Shown: in pieces, positions 1 to 7,824 of the stretch
How the letters are laid out: the number at the start of each line of letters is the position of its first letter
Position numbering within the stretch: the first letter of the stretch is position 1
DNA from: a virus
DNA: 29,638 nucleotides
Reading direction: 5' to 3' (one strand)
Virus record (IMG/VR): IMGVR_UViG_3300009537_000119
Location: 1-29,638 of that record
Notes under the pieces: model-generated
The model's input: only the letters and a program-made list of their open reading frames with translations
Told to the model about the DNA's origin: nothing
Databases searched by the model: none
Position numbers and translations under genes: made by a program

Positions 1-117
1 AAACTAAAAAAGGAATATGATAGGCCAGGCGGGAGTGACAGTTCTGGGGCACAGTACATGCAGACAAAGATTTTAGCAGATCGCTTCCGCAAACTGGCAA
101 AGCAACCGACCGAGTAA
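1..117 (+). CDS. C-terminal end of an unknown plus-strand gene (partial)
   Basis: An open frame runs from the first base of the window to a TAA at 115-117, giving the last 38 residues of a protein ending in ADRFRKLAKQPTE. It is hydrophilic and basic, with no recognisable motif. Support comes from context: the stop is followed about 20 bases later by a perfect hairpin with T and A tracts that would end transcription arriving from both sides. It is the only gene on the plus strand and converges on the late phage operon, so it belongs to a different transcription unit, either another phage arm or flanking DNA. The fragment is too short to assign a function. Confidence 0.5.
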   Translation, partial: KLKKEYDRPGGSDSSGAQYMQTKILADRFRKLAKQPTE

Positions 118-138
118 ATCCCCACTGATCAGTTAAAT

Positions 139-170
139 AAAAAGAGACCTCTGCTCGGAGGTCTCTTTTT
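139..170. terminator. Bidirectional intrinsic terminator
   Basis: A perfect 13-bp inverted repeat, A5-GAGACCTC at 139-151 and GAGGTCTC-T5 at 158-170, has a 6-base loop (TGCTCG). The A tract on one side and the T tract on the other make it a terminator in both directions. It sits between the plus-strand gene end (stop 117) and the holin-like gene of the minus-strand operon (stop 180), as expected for convergent units. Confidence 0.9.
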
Positions 171-179
171 ATGAATCGC

Positions 180-548
180 TTATTTCTTTTTCTTGGCCTT
201 GACCTTGGCCTCGGTCAGAGAGTATCCCAATAATGGGATCCCTTTAACCTTATCGTATGCAGAGCCAGAAATCCAGATCCCGATCGGGACAAGAGCGAGG
301 ATCGAGTTCCCAAACTCGGCGAGCAGTTTTGCATAGCCGTCGATCATCTTGAGATCGACCTCGGGGAAAAATGTATTCGCCAAATAAAAACCGGCGAAAA
401 TGACCGCAGTCAACCATTTAACCCAGGTCTGAGAGTCGCCATCCTTGACGACCTTGAGCATTTTCAAGACATTGACCAGGACCAGGACGAACAGGGGGAC
501 CCCGACCAGCGCCTGAAAAAACTCGACAAAAGTATTAAGATTATCCAT
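180..548 (-). CDS. Holin-like membrane protein
   Basis: The 122-residue protein has three clear hydrophobic segments, at about residues 10-31 (rich in VLVLV), 44-62 and 80-97, followed by a strongly basic tail ending in KAKKKK. Small size, three membrane spans, a charged C-terminus and position as the last gene of the late operon fit a class I holin, which would make inner-membrane holes at the end of infection. The start is supported by a GGAGG motif 8 bases upstream. Its upstream neighbour is an XhlA-like coiled-coil membrane protein, often paired with a holin. No family is matched by sequence alone, so holin is an inference from topology and context. Confidence 0.6.
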   Translation of the reverse strand: MDNLNTFVEFFQALVGVPLFVLVLVNVLKMLKVVKDGDSQTWVKWLTAVIFAGFYLANTFFPEVDLKMIDGYAKLLAEFGNSILALVPIGIWISGSAYDKVKGIPLLGYSLTEAKVKAKKKK

Positions 549-583
549 TTTACGAACCTCCGTTCTAATATTGGATTTCTCCC

Positions 584-609
584 ATTATACAGTTAATTTC
601 CTATATAAT
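584..609. promoter_or_regulatory. Two opposed TATAAT boxes
   Basis: A perfect TATAAT lies on the plus strand at 604-609 and another on the minus strand at 589-584, within an A+T-rich gap. The minus-strand box points at the holin-like gene, whose start is 548. The plus-strand box points at the compact hairpin RNA candidate. Neither has a good -35 hexamer at 16-18 bases, so they would be weak or activator-dependent. This is a candidate from motif match only. Confidence 0.35.
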
Positions 610-610
610 A

Positions 611-688
611 GGGTTGCAAACGCCGGAAAATCAGACTGATCGAAGCGGCCACTTCTCGGAAAACGAACACAGAACCGGCGTTTTTTTT
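611..688 (+). ncRNA. Candidate short structured RNA ending in an intrinsic terminator
   Basis: A 9-bp closing stem pairs AAACGCCGG (618-626) with CCGGCGTTT (675-683), and the T run continues to 688, so the structure terminates plus-strand transcripts. The roughly 48 enclosed bases can form inner hairpins, for example GAAG/CTTC around 640-653. A perfect TATAAT at 604-609 would place a start near 616, giving an RNA of about 70 bases. It is antisense to the late mRNA between the XhlA-like and holin-like genes, and its T run covers the stop codon of the former. In size and layout it recalls lambda OOP RNA, but no sequence match is claimed. Confidence 0.45.
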
Positions 689-1019
689 ATGGAACATTAG
701 ATAATAATACTTGAGCCTTATCCCACAACTCAAGAGCGACGTTTATCAAGAGAGCACCCCCAACGACCCAGGCTCCCCGAAAGAATCTCCGGAGATCCCG
801 GACCATGCCTGTTATCCCCTGATCGTCGATCACTTTCGGATCTCCAAATAAAAGTAATTTTATGTTTTTCATATCTTCTCTCATCTCGAAAAAATCAGAC
901 TCGAGATCCGTTCTGGTTTTAACCTTATCTTTGAGAGAGGAGAAATCCCGAGCGAGTTGAGCGATATCGTCTCGAATTTTTCGGATCTGCTCTCTGAGGG
1001 TCGGTTCTTTCGGTGACAT
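687..1019 (-). CDS. XhlA-like coiled-coil protein with C-terminal membrane anchor
   Basis: Reading from the ATG at 1019 the protein has 110 residues. The first 60 or so are charged and heptad-like (LREQIRKIRDDIAQLARDF and on), then comes a segment rich in V, G, A and L at about 85-104 (WVVGGALLINVALELW) that would span a membrane. This layout matches the XhlA-type phage proteins encoded beside holins. An upstream in-frame ATG at 1040 lies inside the preceding gene; the 1019 start, just after that gene's TAA and with GGGAG about 8 bases upstream, is preferred. Its role in lysis is inferred from topology and from the holin-like gene that follows. Confidence 0.6.
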   Translation of the reverse strand: MSPKEPTLREQIRKIRDDIAQLARDFSSLKDKVKTRTDLESDFFEMREDMKNIKLLLFGDPKVIDDQGITGMVRDLRRFFRGAWVVGGALLINVALELWDKAQVLLSNVP

Positions 1020-1021
1020 AA

Positions 1022-1552
1022 TTATTCTCCCGCTATCCATTGAACATTTAAATTAGCTCTGCCGAATTGAGCGACCGTAGTTCCCACAGATGCTGCTAGT
1101 TTCACGACGACGACATCATTCGGGACGAGCGTTTTAAATCCCGAAATGGCGACCGAGGTCATTAGATTCAGAGCGGTATGATTAACAACATAACTCAGAC
1201 TCCGATATCCGACTGTGTTGATATAAACCCGGCACTCGATTTGACAGGCCTTGTTCGTCATAAATGAGCCGGCGAAATTAATACGATATACGCCCCCCCC
1301 TTTATCTCCGATCGTGATCGATCCGGCAGATGCCCCGACCACGTATCCCGCTCCGGTCTCATTTCCTACCGTGAAACCTGTTGCCATTTGATAAAAAGTA
1401 GCTACTGTGGTTAAGGTCGTGTTGACTGTCCCTCCGACGTCATAAAAAACCTCTCCGTGTGGATGATAGTTCGAAACCTCGGCGAGGATCCGGAGGATCT
1501 CCGGCGCTCCGTAATTCTCGAGAGACGGGTTTCCGTGTAAACCTGGGCTCAT
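1022..1552 (-). CDS. Tail tip or receptor-binding protein with C1q/TNF-like jelly-roll domain
   Basis: The 176-residue protein has a short N-terminal segment, then from about residue 70 a beta-rich domain with the rhythm of phage C1q/TNF-like heads: GGVYRINFAGSF, CQIECRVYIN, a central strand pair, LVPNDVVVVKL and a closing RANLNVQWI strand. Such trimeric heads cap fibre or baseplate proteins and contact the host surface. Its start overlaps the stop of the preceding tail gene in an ATGA, so translation is probably coupled. Last place in the tail module supports a tip or receptor-binding role. The fold is recognised by pattern, not by close sequence match. Confidence 0.55.
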   Translation of the reverse strand: MSPGLHGNPSLENYGAPEILRILAEVSNYHPHGEVFYDVGGTVNTTLTTVATFYQMATGFTVGNETGAGYVVGASAGSITIGDKGGGVYRINFAGSFMTNKACQIECRVYINTVGYRSLSYVVNHTALNLMTSVAISGFKTLVPNDVVVVKLAASVGTTVAQFGRANLNVQWIAGE

Positions 1553-2730
1553 AATTGAGACGCTCCTCCAAAATTTAGTTTAGCCAGAACGACGTCGGCC
1601 TGGGATGCTCGGTTCGATGCCATCGTCAGACCGGCCGGCTCGTTAAATATAACCGATTCTATATATGCGAGTTGAGGATCACGAGCTCGAGAAACCTCTT
1701 TTGGGAGAGTGCTCCCGAACAGATCCAGGATCCAGAGATAATTATTCGGACGGATCTCGGCCGGGTTAAGTGGGTGACCAGTCGCAGGATCGATTAACAT
1801 CTGCCGATTATCCCGGACCCGCAAACCAAACCGAATATTATCAGGATCAGATCCGACGTCTCGAGCCTGTTCGTATCTCAGGATCCTCGGTTCATACATG
1901 CCGGCGATCCAGCGATTATTTGATGCGTCTCCCATCCGGCAGATCCCGAGGATCGCATCTCCGGAACGGACGTCCATATCGTAAACCTGGGAGATCTGGA
2001 TCGTGTTCGTTGCGAGAGAGGTCTCATTAACAAATTGACCGGCGACGTCGACGATATCCTGGATCTGAGCATTCGCATTCTGGTCGGTCCTCGTGCTGGT
2101 CTGATTGTAGGTGATCCAGTCGAGGGTCCGGAAATATCCGGAGCAGTAAACCGTCAGATCTGTCGTCCCTCCCCCCTGGGCATTTTGACGAACCGAGATC
2201 CGGGCTCGGCGAGGATCTGCATATTCGTTTTTATAGGCCTCCGCAGCTTGATCGGCTTTCCCGCTCGAGTTGATGATCCCTCCCTGGAGAATCTCCTCAC
2301 GGACGCCGAACGTCGCCTGAGAGTTTGCATCCGTTGCGACCGTCGATCTCTTGAGTAGTCCTCCGTCTGCCGTCAGATATCGGACCCAGACCTTATTTGC
2401 CATATCCCGCATTGAGACCTCGACCTCTGCTCCTGGGAGAGAGAGTTTCATTCGAGTAATATGTCCCTCCCAGGCGATCCGACCATCAGGGAGAAAACTC
2501 TCGACGTGTCGACCGAGACCGAACCGGAGATACTCCTCGAGATATTCCAGTCCGTAATGATTCGGCAGGATTTTAAATTCTGCTTTCCAATATCCCCCGA
2601 GAGATCTGATCTCGTGAGAGTATGACATCGGCGACCAGGCAGATTTAGAACCGGCGACCAAAACATCGGAAAACATGAGCTCGGATCCCTGGAGGATCTT
2701 ACTCTCAGTAATGGATATCGATCCGATCAT
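1549..2730 (-). CDS. Tail tip or baseplate hub-like protein
   Basis: The 393-residue protein follows the Dit-like protein with an ATGA overlap at 2727-2730, the usual place of the Tal or hub protein in siphovirus tail modules. The N-terminal 130 residues look like hub beta domains (YWKAEFKILPN, GRIAWEGHITRMKLSLPGAEVEVSMRDMANKVWVRYLT), followed by a region rich in polar residues and turns. It has no transmembrane segment and no peptidase or lysozyme motif that I can see. The function as a tail tip component is inferred mainly from position and general character; the sequence gives no exact family. Confidence 0.55.
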   Translation of the reverse strand: MIGSISITESKILQGSELMFSDVLVAGSKSAWSPMSYSHEIRSLGGYWKAEFKILPNHYGLEYLEEYLRFGLGRHVESFLPDGRIAWEGHITRMKLSLPGAEVEVSMRDMANKVWVRYLTADGGLLKRSTVATDANSQATFGVREEILQGGIINSSGKADQAAEAYKNEYADPRRARISVRQNAQGGGTTDLTVYCSGYFRTLDWITYNQTSTRTDQNANAQIQDIVDVAGQFVNETSLATNTIQISQVYDMDVRSGDAILGICRMGDASNNRWIAGMYEPRILRYEQARDVGSDPDNIRFGLRVRDNRQMLIDPATGHPLNPAEIRPNNYLWILDLFGSTLPKEVSRARDPQLAYIESVIFNEPAGLTMASNRASQADVVLAKLNFGGASQL

Positions 2731-5312
2731 CCGTCAGATCCCCTCAGATTAAACCATCTCTCATGGGCGTATAACTGGATACCCCCGGCCGGACCGGTTC
2801 CGGATTTTAGGATCGTCCCGGATAGGTTCCCCATCAGGAAATAAAATCTCATATCTCGGCGAGGTTCGAGGACCGGCAGAGATCCTCTCGTCTCCCAATA
2901 TCCGAACGGGGATTTCGTCGAGAAAATATCGAGGGTCCCAGAGTTTCCGACCGTGTTTAAAATAACCGTACTCTCTCTTAAAATGCCGGCGTCGATCTGG
3001 AGTTGCTGCATATCGACGAGATTCATTCCGGTCCTGCCAGAACTGGAGACCACGACGGAGACCTCATCGGAGGGGATAAAAATCAGGTCATAACAGATCA
3101 GATCCGGCGTCGAGGACTTAGCGCTCGCCTGAATGGTGAAATCGAGCGTCGTCAAGAAATCCGAATCATCCCCAAGCAGACGGAAATCCCCGATCGAGAC
3201 GATGCCGAGACCGACGATCTCAGTTAATGCAGTATCTCGGAGAGGGACCGTCTCGGTCACATAGGTGACTGTCGACTCGATCTTTAATCGGACAGAAACA
3301 TCTCCGTCAGATCCTCCGGACTGCCGGCATCTCAGATATACATTATAGGACCCTTGGAAATCTCGTTTCGTGTCGTTGTCATTGATCGAGAACGTGATCC
3401 GATCGGCCATCGACGCGTCTGCCGTGAATGTGGTATCAGTCCGGTTCCCCCCAGGTGCGAACGTGTTTGCGACTGCCGACGTGTCGGCATCATAGGACGG
3501 AGCGTCGACGGTCGACGGGTTGCTCCCTCCTGGGTTGAGCCGTGAAATAAAATTCTCGGTCCCTCTGCTCTTTCCCCCGATCGATATCCATTCGATCGTG
3601 TTTTGAGTGACCTCATAATTTATGAAACGGAGCAGAGCGAGAGCGGGGACGTCTCCGAGGATCTGTTTCGAACTGATATCGAAACTCGGATTAATAACCG
3701 AATATACTCTCTGATTTCCTTGCACTGGAGTTGTCGTCCAGGATGTAAACGCCGAGATCCTGATCCGCAGCCAGAACTTATTCTGTCCGTTAACGGTCCT
3801 CTTGGCAAAATCAGCGTGACCGTCCATCGATAACATACAATGACCGGTAAAACCATTAACGAGGAGACTGTTATCAAATGCGATATCGTCCGAGGTCGAC
3901 CAGCCTGCCCCGGTCCCAAACTCCGGCGTTAATGTGACGACTGCATTCCCTCCGGTCGTGATATTTAAGACGATCTGAAATGCCGGATCGTCGGATCCGA
4001 AATAGATCGCATCGTCGACGGCCGGCGTAGATCCAGAGACCACAAAATAAGAGAACGACGGATCGTTTAAAAGGTTCGACGAGAATGCAGCGAGACTATT
4101 GTCCTCATTGAAAATATGCGTGAGTTGTCCGTTCGCCTGTCTGAGGTTTGCAACAAATGCGATCGTCTGCTCGAAATCGATCGTCCGAATTGCCGTCACA
4201 AAAGGAGAGGCGTCGTCGTAGGTTATATCGTCGATATAAAGGGAACCGAGGGTCCCGGCGTCCACTCCGGCGATTAAACCGATCTGGAAATTATCGACGT
4301 CATGTCCGTCGTTATCCAGGGTCGAGAGCGTTTCCTTAAGAACTCCCCCGACATATATTTTCCCCTCTCCGTCGTTGCTTCCTGGTCCGGTCGATGCTTT
4401 CCATTCTGCCTTAATTTCGATCTTTCCGTCGGCGACATCATACCAGGAGGAGTCGGACGATGCCCCACTATCGAGATAAACTCTGAGTCGAACCTGTCGC
4501 GTCCCGGCCGAGTCTTGATATTCGATCTCGAAAGCGATCCCCCCGGACCCGGATCCATTCGCATAGAACAGAGAAAACTCATCTCCCGAGGTCATGGCGA
4601 GACTATCCTGCTTAATATTAAAGACGGTCGAGAACTCGGCCAGGTTAGAAATCCCGTTGATCTGTCCGTATGCAGTATCGGCAGCTGCCGCAGACACAAA
4701 CTCTCCCCCCCAGTCTCCGGTTAATGCTCCGTTTCCGGAGGCCTTGAAATTTCCGGATCCTGATTCTGTCAATAAATCGAAATACGGAAAATCGGCGTGA
4801 GAGATCGCCTCGAGACTGGGGAGAGTTCCTGGAGGAGTGGATCTCCAGAACGGCTCCCGAGTGATCATAACTTCCATCTCGTCGAGCTCGGCATCGATCT
4901 CGAATGGATGATCGAAAAAATCCGAGAGTTTATAGCTCATCCAGGCGATAACCAGAGCATATCGAGGATTAGTTTCGCCGGTCGTTTGTTGAGTAATATA
5001 AACCGGCGTCTGTTGCCAGGAGGTCGTCTGATACTGATCCGCTTTCCGGAGCAGTATCATGAGCTCCTGTAGTTGGCCGGCAGCGAGATCATGTGTGCTA
5101 TCTTTCAAGTTGAGGAGAAATCTCTCCGTCACTGGGGGATATGTTTTAAATCTCAGATGAGCGCCATCGACCAGAGGCGAGGAGGAGAACATCGCATCCG
5201 GATTTAATCGATTAACTCCGAAACCTCCCCGGGATGCTATGATCCCCGGGTTCGCAGTGTTGATCAGATTGACGGTCGTCGTCCCATCCGTGATATTAAA
5301 GGTTCGAGCCAT
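2727..5312 (-). CDS. Large distal tail (Dit-like) protein with LamG-like insert
   Basis: The 861-residue protein begins with a section typical of siphovirus distal tail proteins: PPVTERFLLNLKD, a helix with LQELMILLRKADQY, then PVYITQQT, RYALVIAWMSYK and EMEVMITREPFWRS. From about residue 205 to 370 it holds a concanavalin/LamG-like sandwich (FSLFYANGSG, RQVRLRVYLDSG, GKIYVGGVLKETLS, GSLYIDDITYDD), a probable carbohydrate-binding module. The remainder is beta-rich. Conventional Dit proteins are about 250-300 residues, so this is a greatly enlarged form, probably displaying adhesins on the tail tip. The ATG follows directly after the tape measure TAA. Confidence 0.65.
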   Translation of the reverse strand: MARTFNITDGTTTVNLINTANPGIIASRGGFGVNRLNPDAMFSSSPLVDGAHLRFKTYPPVTERFLLNLKDSTHDLAAGQLQELMILLRKADQYQTTSWQQTPVYITQQTTGETNPRYALVIAWMSYKLSDFFDHPFEIDAELDEMEVMITREPFWRSTPPGTLPSLEAISHADFPYFDLLTESGSGNFKASGNGALTGDWGGEFVSAAAADTAYGQINGISNLAEFSTVFNIKQDSLAMTSGDEFSLFYANGSGSGGIAFEIEYQDSAGTRQVRLRVYLDSGASSDSSWYDVADGKIEIKAEWKASTGPGSNDGEGKIYVGGVLKETLSTLDNDGHDVDNFQIGLIAGVDAGTLGSLYIDDITYDDASPFVTAIRTIDFEQTIAFVANLRQANGQLTHIFNEDNSLAAFSSNLLNDPSFSYFVVSGSTPAVDDAIYFGSDDPAFQIVLNITTGGNAVVTLTPEFGTGAGWSTSDDIAFDNSLLVNGFTGHCMLSMDGHADFAKRTVNGQNKFWLRIRISAFTSWTTTPVQGNQRVYSVINPSFDISSKQILGDVPALALLRFINYEVTQNTIEWISIGGKSRGTENFISRLNPGGSNPSTVDAPSYDADTSAVANTFAPGGNRTDTTFTADASMADRITFSINDNDTKRDFQGSYNVYLRCRQSGGSDGDVSVRLKIESTVTYVTETVPLRDTALTEIVGLGIVSIGDFRLLGDDSDFLTTLDFTIQASAKSSTPDLICYDLIFIPSDEVSVVVSSSGRTGMNLVDMQQLQIDAGILRESTVILNTVGNSGTLDIFSTKSPFGYWETRGSLPVLEPRRDMRFYFLMGNLSGTILKSGTGPAGGIQLYAHERWFNLRGSDG

Positions 5313-7094
5313 TTATAAAACTCCCTCGATCAGTGCGACCAACATCGAGACGTCGACACTATTCGAAACGTTTAAGTTAAAGTGATTACTCCCTCCTCGT
5401 GACGGAGGAGGAGATCCGTCACGAGGCGTGACCGTGACCGTCTCTCCCCGCTCGGCGACGAAATTGACAGGAACCCGATCTCCGAGAGGACCCTTGTCCG
5501 GGATCTTGAATTGAGCTCCCTCCTGGAGAAAACCTCCCTCGTCGAGATCTCGTTTCAAGGTCCCAAGATCTCCGAATAGCGTCACTATTGCGACCTTGGT
5601 CGTATCCGGCAGAGCATTGAGTTTCGCCGTAAATGCGTCGACGTTTCGCTCGGCCTCGAGCGTGTCGGCAGTGACCTCGATCCCCCTGCTGGTCAGACTG
5701 TCGACGTCCTGTTTTAATATTCTGGTCTGCTCCGCAAACTCATCGGCAGAGATCGCCCCGAGATCATAAGCGGTTCTGAGTCGTTGTGCCTCTTGTGCGA
5801 CAGCGAACGTCGCCTCATCCATGATCCCCAGAGCGCGAGCGAGAGCGAGGGTCGCATCGGCATCGAGACCGGCAGCCGACTGCTGGAATATTAATTGTGA
5901 TGTTGTCTCCTCGAGCGAGGTTCTGAGGTCCTGAGATTTCTCGATCAGTCCCTGCATATCGGCCTCGGTGTCTCCGTGAGCCTCCCCAACATCGATCAGA
6001 GACGTTCTCCATCTCTCGATCGCCTTTCCAAGCGGTCCTCGGATAGCAGAGGATACCGACCGATGCAGAGTTTCATTTTCGGAGATGAGTTCATTCAGGC
6101 CACCCAGAGTGAGAGCGACCTCCTCCTCGGTTCTCCCGAGATCCTGCATATGTTTCGAGGCAGTCATCGCAGATCTCGCCATCTCGAATTGACCCTCGGA
6201 GATTTCCCCGATCCCGAACGCCAGGAGGCCGGCCGTCTTTTTAACTTCCTTCATTCTCTCGACGTATTCCTCCCAGGTCCTCGAGGATGCGAGGATCTGT
6301 TTCTCCTGGTCTCTGACGGCGTCTCGGACCCCGAACAGGCCATCGGTTATAGGGAGCAGTCCCTCGGCGAGCCATTTAGAGACGGCGAGTTTCGCATCCT
6401 CGACGGTTGCTCTCCATCGGTCGAGCGAGCTCGTCGCCTGGAAACCGGCCTCGTCGAGTTGATCCATTTTTTCACGGGCGATCTCAAGCGTCGCATTATT
6501 AAATCGCATCGTCCGATCCATCTCTGGAAACTCGGCAGCGAGCTCGGCCATTCGTTCCCGAACCTTACCGGCAGAAATGCCGTATGTATCGAGACGGAGA
6601 ATCGACTGGTTCGCAAGCAGGAGAGTAAACTCCTCAAATGCTCCTTGAGCATCCTTGCCCATCGTCGCCCCAAGCGTAATCGCCGTTCGAGTGACCTCCT
6701 CGGCCTCTTTAGCAGTCGATGCCAAACCGAGAGATAATAATCTCGTCGCCGAGGACATCGCCTCCATTTTCGAGAGAGATCTCCCCGAGGCCTCCGTCAC
6801 GGCATCGGTTAACGCTCTTGCTCGTTCTGCTCCCCCTGCATACGCCTCGAGAGCGGTCTCCATATTCCCATATTGAAAACCCAACTGAGTCATGGCGGGG
6901 ATTTGTTTTAATATCGAAACCGCTCCGGCAGTGATCCCGGCAGCGAGACCGAGTTGAGCGAGAGAAAAATTTCTCGTTTTCTTTTCTGCTCCCTCGGTCG
7001 CCTTGTCGAGTTCCTTGAGATCTTTCGTCGCAGTCTGAGCGCCCCCACCTTTTTTTATAAAATTGAGAATGATATCAAGATTTGAGACGGACAT
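5313..7094 (-). CDS. Tail tape measure protein
   Basis: The 593-residue protein lies directly after the tail chaperone frameshift gene, the fixed place of the tape measure. It is rich in alanine, leucine and glutamate, with long helical stretches and a glycine/alanine-rich hydrophobic part near residues 45-60 (LGLAAGITAGAVSILK). Typical tape measure phrases include KDLKELDKATEGAEKKTRNF, KEAEEVTRTAITLGATMGKDAQGAF and ARALTDAVTEASGRSLS. The C-terminus has a short PRDGSPPPSRGGS linker encoded by a 12-bp inverted repeat. At about 1.5 angstrom per residue it would set a tail near 90 nm. No peptidase or muramidase motif is seen. Confidence 0.85.
   Translation of the reverse strand: MSVSNLDIILNFIKKGGGAQTATKDLKELDKATEGAEKKTRNFSLAQLGLAAGITAGAVSILKQIPAMTQLGFQYGNMETALEAYAGGAERARALTDAVTEASGRSLSKMEAMSSATRLLSLGLASTAKEAEEVTRTAITLGATMGKDAQGAFEEFTLLLANQSILRLDTYGISAGKVRERMAELAAEFPEMDRTMRFNNATLEIAREKMDQLDEAGFQATSSLDRWRATVEDAKLAVSKWLAEGLLPITDGLFGVRDAVRDQEKQILASSRTWEEYVERMKEVKKTAGLLAFGIGEISEGQFEMARSAMTASKHMQDLGRTEEEVALTLGGLNELISENETLHRSVSSAIRGPLGKAIERWRTSLIDVGEAHGDTEADMQGLIEKSQDLRTSLEETTSQLIFQQSAAGLDADATLALARALGIMDEATFAVAQEAQRLRTAYDLGAISADEFAEQTRILKQDVDSLTSRGIEVTADTLEAERNVDAFTAKLNALPDTTKVAIVTLFGDLGTLKRDLDEGGFLQEGAQFKIPDKGPLGDRVPVNFVAERGETVTVTPRDGSPPPSRGGSNHFNLNVSNSVDVSMLVALIEGVL
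5395..5426. repeat. Perfect 12-bp inverted repeat inside the tape measure gene
   Basis: CCTCGTGACGGA at 5395-5406 is mirrored by TCCGTCACGAGG at 5415-5426 with an 8-base loop. It lies about 80 bases before the end of the tape measure gene and encodes the flexible PRDGSPPPSRGG segment. There is no T run, so it is not a simple terminator. It may be an mRNA stability element or a mosaic junction. Confidence 0.6.
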
Positions 7095-7097
7095 TTT

Positions 7098-7369
7098 TTA
7101 CATTCGCCTTTTACCATATTGAGGATGCGATCTTTTTATATCGTCGATAATCTTTTTTGCATCCTTGACGCCGGCCTGTATTCCCGGAAATTTCTCGACC
7201 ACGTATCGAAACGTTGTGACCCAGTCTCCCGGGAGATCCTCGATTTCCCAGGGTCTGATCACAGTCCCTCCGGAAAACCGGTTAATCATCTCGGCCGTAG
7301 ATATGGCGATTATGTGAGGATGCGAGGAGGTCCCGCTCGTCGCCATATCGAGCAGGGCATCGTCTAATT
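7098..7369 (-). CDS. GT extension of the tail assembly chaperone (reached by -1 frameshift)
   Basis: This frame continues the chaperone reading after a -1 slip at A AAA AAT, just before the TAG at 7366-7364. The joined protein would be about 240 residues, the added part starting LDDALLDMATSGTSSHPHII and ending SHPQYGKRRM. An ATG at 7346 exists in this frame but has no ribosome binding site, which argues for frameshifting over separate initiation. By analogy with lambda gpGT, the extension would bind the major tail protein while the shared N-terminal part coats the tape measure protein. Its stop lies 3 bases before the tape measure start. Known from the family: this arrangement is widely conserved in long-tailed phages. 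Confidence 0.8.
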
Positions 7370-7813
7370 TTTTAAGTGTTGGTTCCGATGACCGATGATC
7401 ATTCCCTGAGTCTGGGTCGTGATCCAGGTCCAGAAACTCCCGTTATCCTGGTCCTGAGATAATTTGTGCAGATCGGCGACCTGCTTCGGATCCTGGGACC
7501 AGACCTCGGCATAAAATGCATATACTCGATCATTGATCGACCTCATCTCGGCATTATTTTTCTCGAGTTCGGCCTCGAGGAGTTTTTCGGTAAACTCCTC
7601 CTCTGGGATCCTTGCGATCTCGGCCTGGAAATCGGCATCGAGTTTCCGGATCCCTTTCTGGATATCCGTCCACTCCTTGAACAAAGTCGAGTTGATATTG
7701 ACCCAGACGTCGATCTTTTGATCCTTGAGATCCTCTGCCCCCGGCGAGTATCCGCTCAGATCGAGAACCTTGATCACTTTCGGGATCTTGAAACCCTTAT
7801 CGAAAACAGACAT
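7364..7813 (-). CDS. Tail assembly chaperone (gpG-like)
   Basis: The 149-residue acidic, helical protein lies between the major tail protein and the tape measure gene. It contains KVLDLSGYSPGAEDLKDQKIDVWVNIN at the start and a helical KLLEAELEKNNAEMRSIND stretch. Small size, position and the slippery sequence at its last codons identify it as the G-type tail chaperone, which binds the tape measure protein during tail assembly and is absent from mature virions. AGGAG lies about 9 bases before the ATG. Its leader carries an 11-bp hairpin and an 18-base motif shared with the gene starting at 13841, so its level may be controlled at the RNA. Confidence 0.8.
   Translation of the reverse strand: MSVFDKGFKIPKVIKVLDLSGYSPGAEDLKDQKIDVWVNINSTLFKEWTDIQKGIRKLDADFQAEIARIPEEEFTEKLLEAELEKNNAEMRSINDRVYAFYAEVWSQDPKQVADLHKLSQDQDNGSFWTWITTQTQGMIIGHRNQHLKN
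7367..7373 (-). promoter_or_regulatory. Slippery heptamer A AAA AAT for -1 frameshifting
   Basis: In the chaperone frame the codons run TTA AAA AAT TAG, so the heptamer A AAA AAT is in the correct X XXY YYZ register immediately before the stop codon. A one-base backward slip continues into the 7098-7346 open frame without interruption. This matches the lambda G/GT arrangement. Confidence 0.85.
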
Positions 7814-7824
7814 AATTTTTTTCT

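Noticed and set aside
5976-6737. 253-residue plus-strand open frame opposite the tape measure gene
   Set aside because: It is the antisense shadow of a well-supported tape measure gene, rich in Arg, Ser and Pro as expected from a reversed GATC/CTC-rich sequence, and has no coding context.
7098-7346. Independent 82-residue gene starting at the ATG 7346
   Set aside because: No ribosome binding site lies upstream, while an in-register slippery site connects this frame to the chaperone gene, so it is treated as the frameshift extension.
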